NCBI GenBank assembly: GCA_028289605.1 | Contig: JANQON010000008.1 | Span: forward strand, 60,260-124,259 | DNA from: Hyphococcus sp. | GTDB lineage: Bacteria; Pseudomonadota; Alphaproteobacteria; Caulobacterales; Parvularculaceae | Length of the DNA: 64,000 nucleotides | Direction: 5' to 3' | Part shown: piece after piece, positions 62,062 through 64,000 of the stretch | How the letters are laid out: every line of letters begins with the position of its first letter | Position numbering within the stretch: the stretch's first letter is position 1 | Program-made: the position numbers and the translations under genes | Notes under the pieces: generated by a model | What the model saw: the letters and a program-made list of their open reading frames with translations, nothing else | Databases searched by the model: none | Told to the model about the DNA's origin: nothing

Positions 62062-64000
62062 CTAAAACGGGAACGCGGCCTTGATGAACGCGCTGTTCTG
62101 TTTCGTGTTCTCGCCGTGGCGACCCTCATAGACGATGGAGATCGCGGCCCGGCTGCCGAGTTCGCCGAAACGCCCGCCGCCTTGCGACGCCTTGCTCCGA
62201 ATGTTGAACAGCGTCACGCCCGCCTGGACGTCGGCGTAGAGGTCGTCGATCGCCGAGACGTTGGCGAAACCGACATCGCCCGACGGGCCGCCCACAAAAC
62301 GCGCGCTCAGTCCGAACTCGGTGTTACCAGTGTAGTAACTCGCCCCGGCCCGCAGGAACGGACGCAGCGCGAAGGATTCGCTGAGAACGAGATCGGCGCC
62401 CAACTCAAGTCCGGGCGTAACGCTGAAGAACGTCTCGTCTTCCCCGTCGATGGCGAGCGCCGCAGCGCCCCCGCTTTCCGTCGCGTCGCCGAGGCTGACC
62501 CAGGTCCAGTTGACGTCGACAAAGGGCTGCGCATACCAGCCCGCAAAGTCTTTTTGGTAGGCGAGCCGGGCCTGCGCCGCCACATGGGCGACGTCCTGCT
62601 CCGACAGCAATGTGTCGGAGAAACCGCCGAAGGAAACGGGCCGCGTCGTATCGTAATCCCCAACGCCGCCGGAGACCGCCGCCGACAGGCGCAACGGGCC
62701 GCGCAGGTGTTTGACCGAGACCCCGGCCATCAGACGGTCGCCGTCACTCGTCGCGCCGACGGCGTTCTCAAGCGATGAGGTCTCATAGCCCGCCGCGACG
62801 CCGATCCGCCAGTGCTCGGCGACTGCGCCTTGCCAGCCGGCGGAGACGCTGACGGTCTCATCGTCAAAGCTGGTCGAGCGCGCCTCGCCGTCGACGTCGA
62901 GAACGCCGCCGCTGACCTTGAGCCACAGACACTCGCCCTCGCGCGACACCGCCCGCACGTCCGCCTTGTCGGCGCAACTGAACAGCCCGTCGGAGAACGC
63001 TTCGGCGGCGAACAGGCTCACCGTCTGTGTACTGAGGACAACATCCGGCGTCAGCTCGTTGAGGGCCTCGAGATACGCCGTGTTGCTGTCGATATCGAAC
63101 AACAGCGCGCTAAATACGTCGGAAAGGCCTCCGTCGGCCGCGCCGGCGTTGAACGCGGTTTCGAGACTGGCGGCCAGCACCGCCTGATCTTCGTTGAGAT
63201 CAACGCCTTCCGGCGCGAAGGCGATGATCACCGACAGGACGACGTCGTTGTCGTTCGGAAACGCCAGAGACGCATCGACCAGCGGGCTTGGTGAAAAAGC
63301 GTTCAGCGCCAGACCGTTGTCGGTCGCGCCCCCGGCCGCGGTCAGGATCGTGACGTCCTGCTCGCCCGACGCGAAACTGGACACATTCGCCGTCACCGTT
63401 CCGGCGAGCGCCGCCGTCCCGGCGACGGACAGGAGATCCGCCGCGCCGTTTTGGAAGTCGACGTCGATCTGATAGTCGCCGCCGGCTTCCTGCACATAGT
63501 TCCCGTCGATCGTCCCTGTACCGACTATTCCGACGCCGCCGACCGCAAGCGACCCGCCGCTGTTGGTCACGATGGGGCTTGTCAGCGTCCCCTGCAGATC
63601 GAGGACGCCCTCCAGAAGGCTGGCAGATGTTGCAAAGACGTAGTCGTCGACAAGACCCCAGGTCCCGGCCCCGGTCTTCTCAAAGATCTCGAAGCTCTCA
63701 AGTCCGCCGACGGATAAGACCCCGACGCCGGTTCCCGCAAGGCGGAACGTGTCGACCCCCTCGCCGCCGTCAAGATCGGCCGCGCTGACGTCGCCTTCGT
63801 CGTAGAGTTCGAATACGTCATCCCCCGCAGCCAGGGAAACCGCGCCCTCAAGGACGCCGTAGTTGACTACAGTCTCGACGCCCGCAGCACCCTCCACTGC
63901 AACGCCCGACAGCGCCGCGATCGTTCCGCGGTTCTCAAGCCGGTTGGTCGCCCCGTCCGTAAAGCGCACGCCCGCGCCGGCGCCCGATCCGCCGGTCACG
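62062..64000 (-). CDS. Giant autotransporter AT6, C-terminal part (runs off the window)
   Basis: The last 645 aa of a protein whose N-terminus lies beyond the right edge. Visible: the conserved pre-linker block (GAGVRFTDGATNRLENRGTI, then GGEGVDTFRL), autochaperone-like region (EKTGAGTWGLVDDYVF, GVLDLQGTLTSPIVTNSGGS), FSCADKAD...EGECLWLK pair, and the barrel ending AAFPF. It is very close to AT5 over this stretch. No frameshift or stop interrupts it, so it is presumably functional. Confidence 0.9.
   Translation of the reverse strand, partial: VTGGSGAGAGVRFTDGATNRLENRGTIAALSGVAVEGAAGVETVVNYGVLEGAVSLAAGDDVFELYDEGDVSAADLDGGEGVDTFRLAGTGVGVLSVGGLESFEIFEKTGAGTWGLVDDYVFATSASLLEGVLDLQGTLTSPIVTNSGGSLAVGGVGIVGTGTIDGNYVQEAGGDYQIDVDFQNGAADLLSVAGTAALAGTVTANVSSFASGEQDVTILTAAGGATDNGLALNAFSPSPLVDASLAFPNDNDVVLSVIIAFAPEGVDLNEDQAVLAASLETAFNAGAADGGLSDVFSALLFDIDSNTAYLEALNELTPDVVLSTQTVSLFAAEAFSDGLFSCADKADVRAVSREGECLWLKVSGGVLDVDGEARSTSFDDETVSVSAGWQGAVAEHWRIGVAAGYETSSLENAVGATSDGDRLMAGVSVKHLRGPLRLSAAVSGGVGDYDTTRPVSFGGFSDTLLSEQDVAHVAAQARLAYQKDFAGWYAQPFVDVNWTWVSLGDATESGGAAALAIDGEDETFFSVTPGLELGADLVLSESFALRPFLRAGASYYTGNTEFGLSARFVGGPSGDVGFANVSAIDDLYADVQAGVTLFNIRSKASQGGGRFGELGSRAAISIVYEGRHGENTKQNSAFIKAAFPF

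Noticed and set aside
34052..64000. Regular spaced repeats that could suggest a CRISPR array or DNA satellite
   Set aside because: The period varies (about 60-75 bases), units are degenerate and always in frame, and they encode beta-helix coils.

Overview
The window is GC-rich, gene-dense bacterial chromosome. The content suggests a Gram-negative alphaproteobacterium, probably a marine or surface-attached one: classical (type Va) autotransporters, a Wza-type lipoprotein exporter, a FecI-like sigma factor and PilZ proteins. I infer the class from gene style only. I see no rRNA, tRNA, insertion sequence, phage gene or CRISPR array.

Left half (1-25067): a cell-surface and exopolysaccharide locus. 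It opens with a secreted pectate-lyase-like parallel beta-helix protein (9-3044) and a SAM methyltransferase (3371-4306). A leftward run follows, from 15713 down to 4379: sugar-nucleotide 4,6-dehydratase, DegT/DnrJ aminotransferase, sulfotransferase, Wza-like export lipoprotein, outer-membrane beta-barrel, Wzx-like flippase, then a DUF1800 lipoprotein and a DUF1501 Tat protein. Divergently, 16148-20755 runs rightward: GT4 glycosyltransferase, a GT4 fused to an initiating phosphoglycosyl transferase, a sugar N-formyltransferase and a PIG-L deacetylase. A leftward block (23705-20762) holds a Wzy/O-antigen-ligase-like protein, an ATP-grasp enzyme and a HAD phosphatase; a UDP-glucuronate 4-epimerase closes the locus. 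Together these encode a Wzx/Wzy-type polysaccharide with amino, formylated, possibly sulfated sugars and uronic acids. No polysaccharide co-polymerase (Wzc/Wzz) is visible.

Middle (25068-34022): regulatory and accessory genes with long non-coding gaps. These are a probable small RNA with a C-rich loop and an intrinsic terminator (about 25368-25460, minus), a tandem PilZ protein, a FecI-like sigma factor with an XRE regulator, a membrane-bound LytTR regulator, a multi-pass membrane protein of unknown function and a 2OG-Fe(II) oxygenase-like protein.

Right half (34052-64000): the most striking part. Six giant paralogous autotransporters (called AT1 to AT6 here) lie head to tail on the minus strand with nothing between them; AT6 runs off the right edge. 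AT1-AT5 share a very long N-terminal presequence, a conserved N-terminal cap with a cysteine pair, a variable beta-helical repeat region, a conserved pre-linker block, a second cysteine pair and a C-terminal beta-barrel ending in Phe. Each complete gene has its own upstream block with conserved, evenly spaced motifs and a conserved Shine-Dalgarno leader. Passengers look mosaic: stretches are shared between AT1 and AT4 and between AT3 and AT4, and AT2 has an internal tandem duplication. This looks like a recombining surface-protein array, and it is the best candidate for an undescribed system here.
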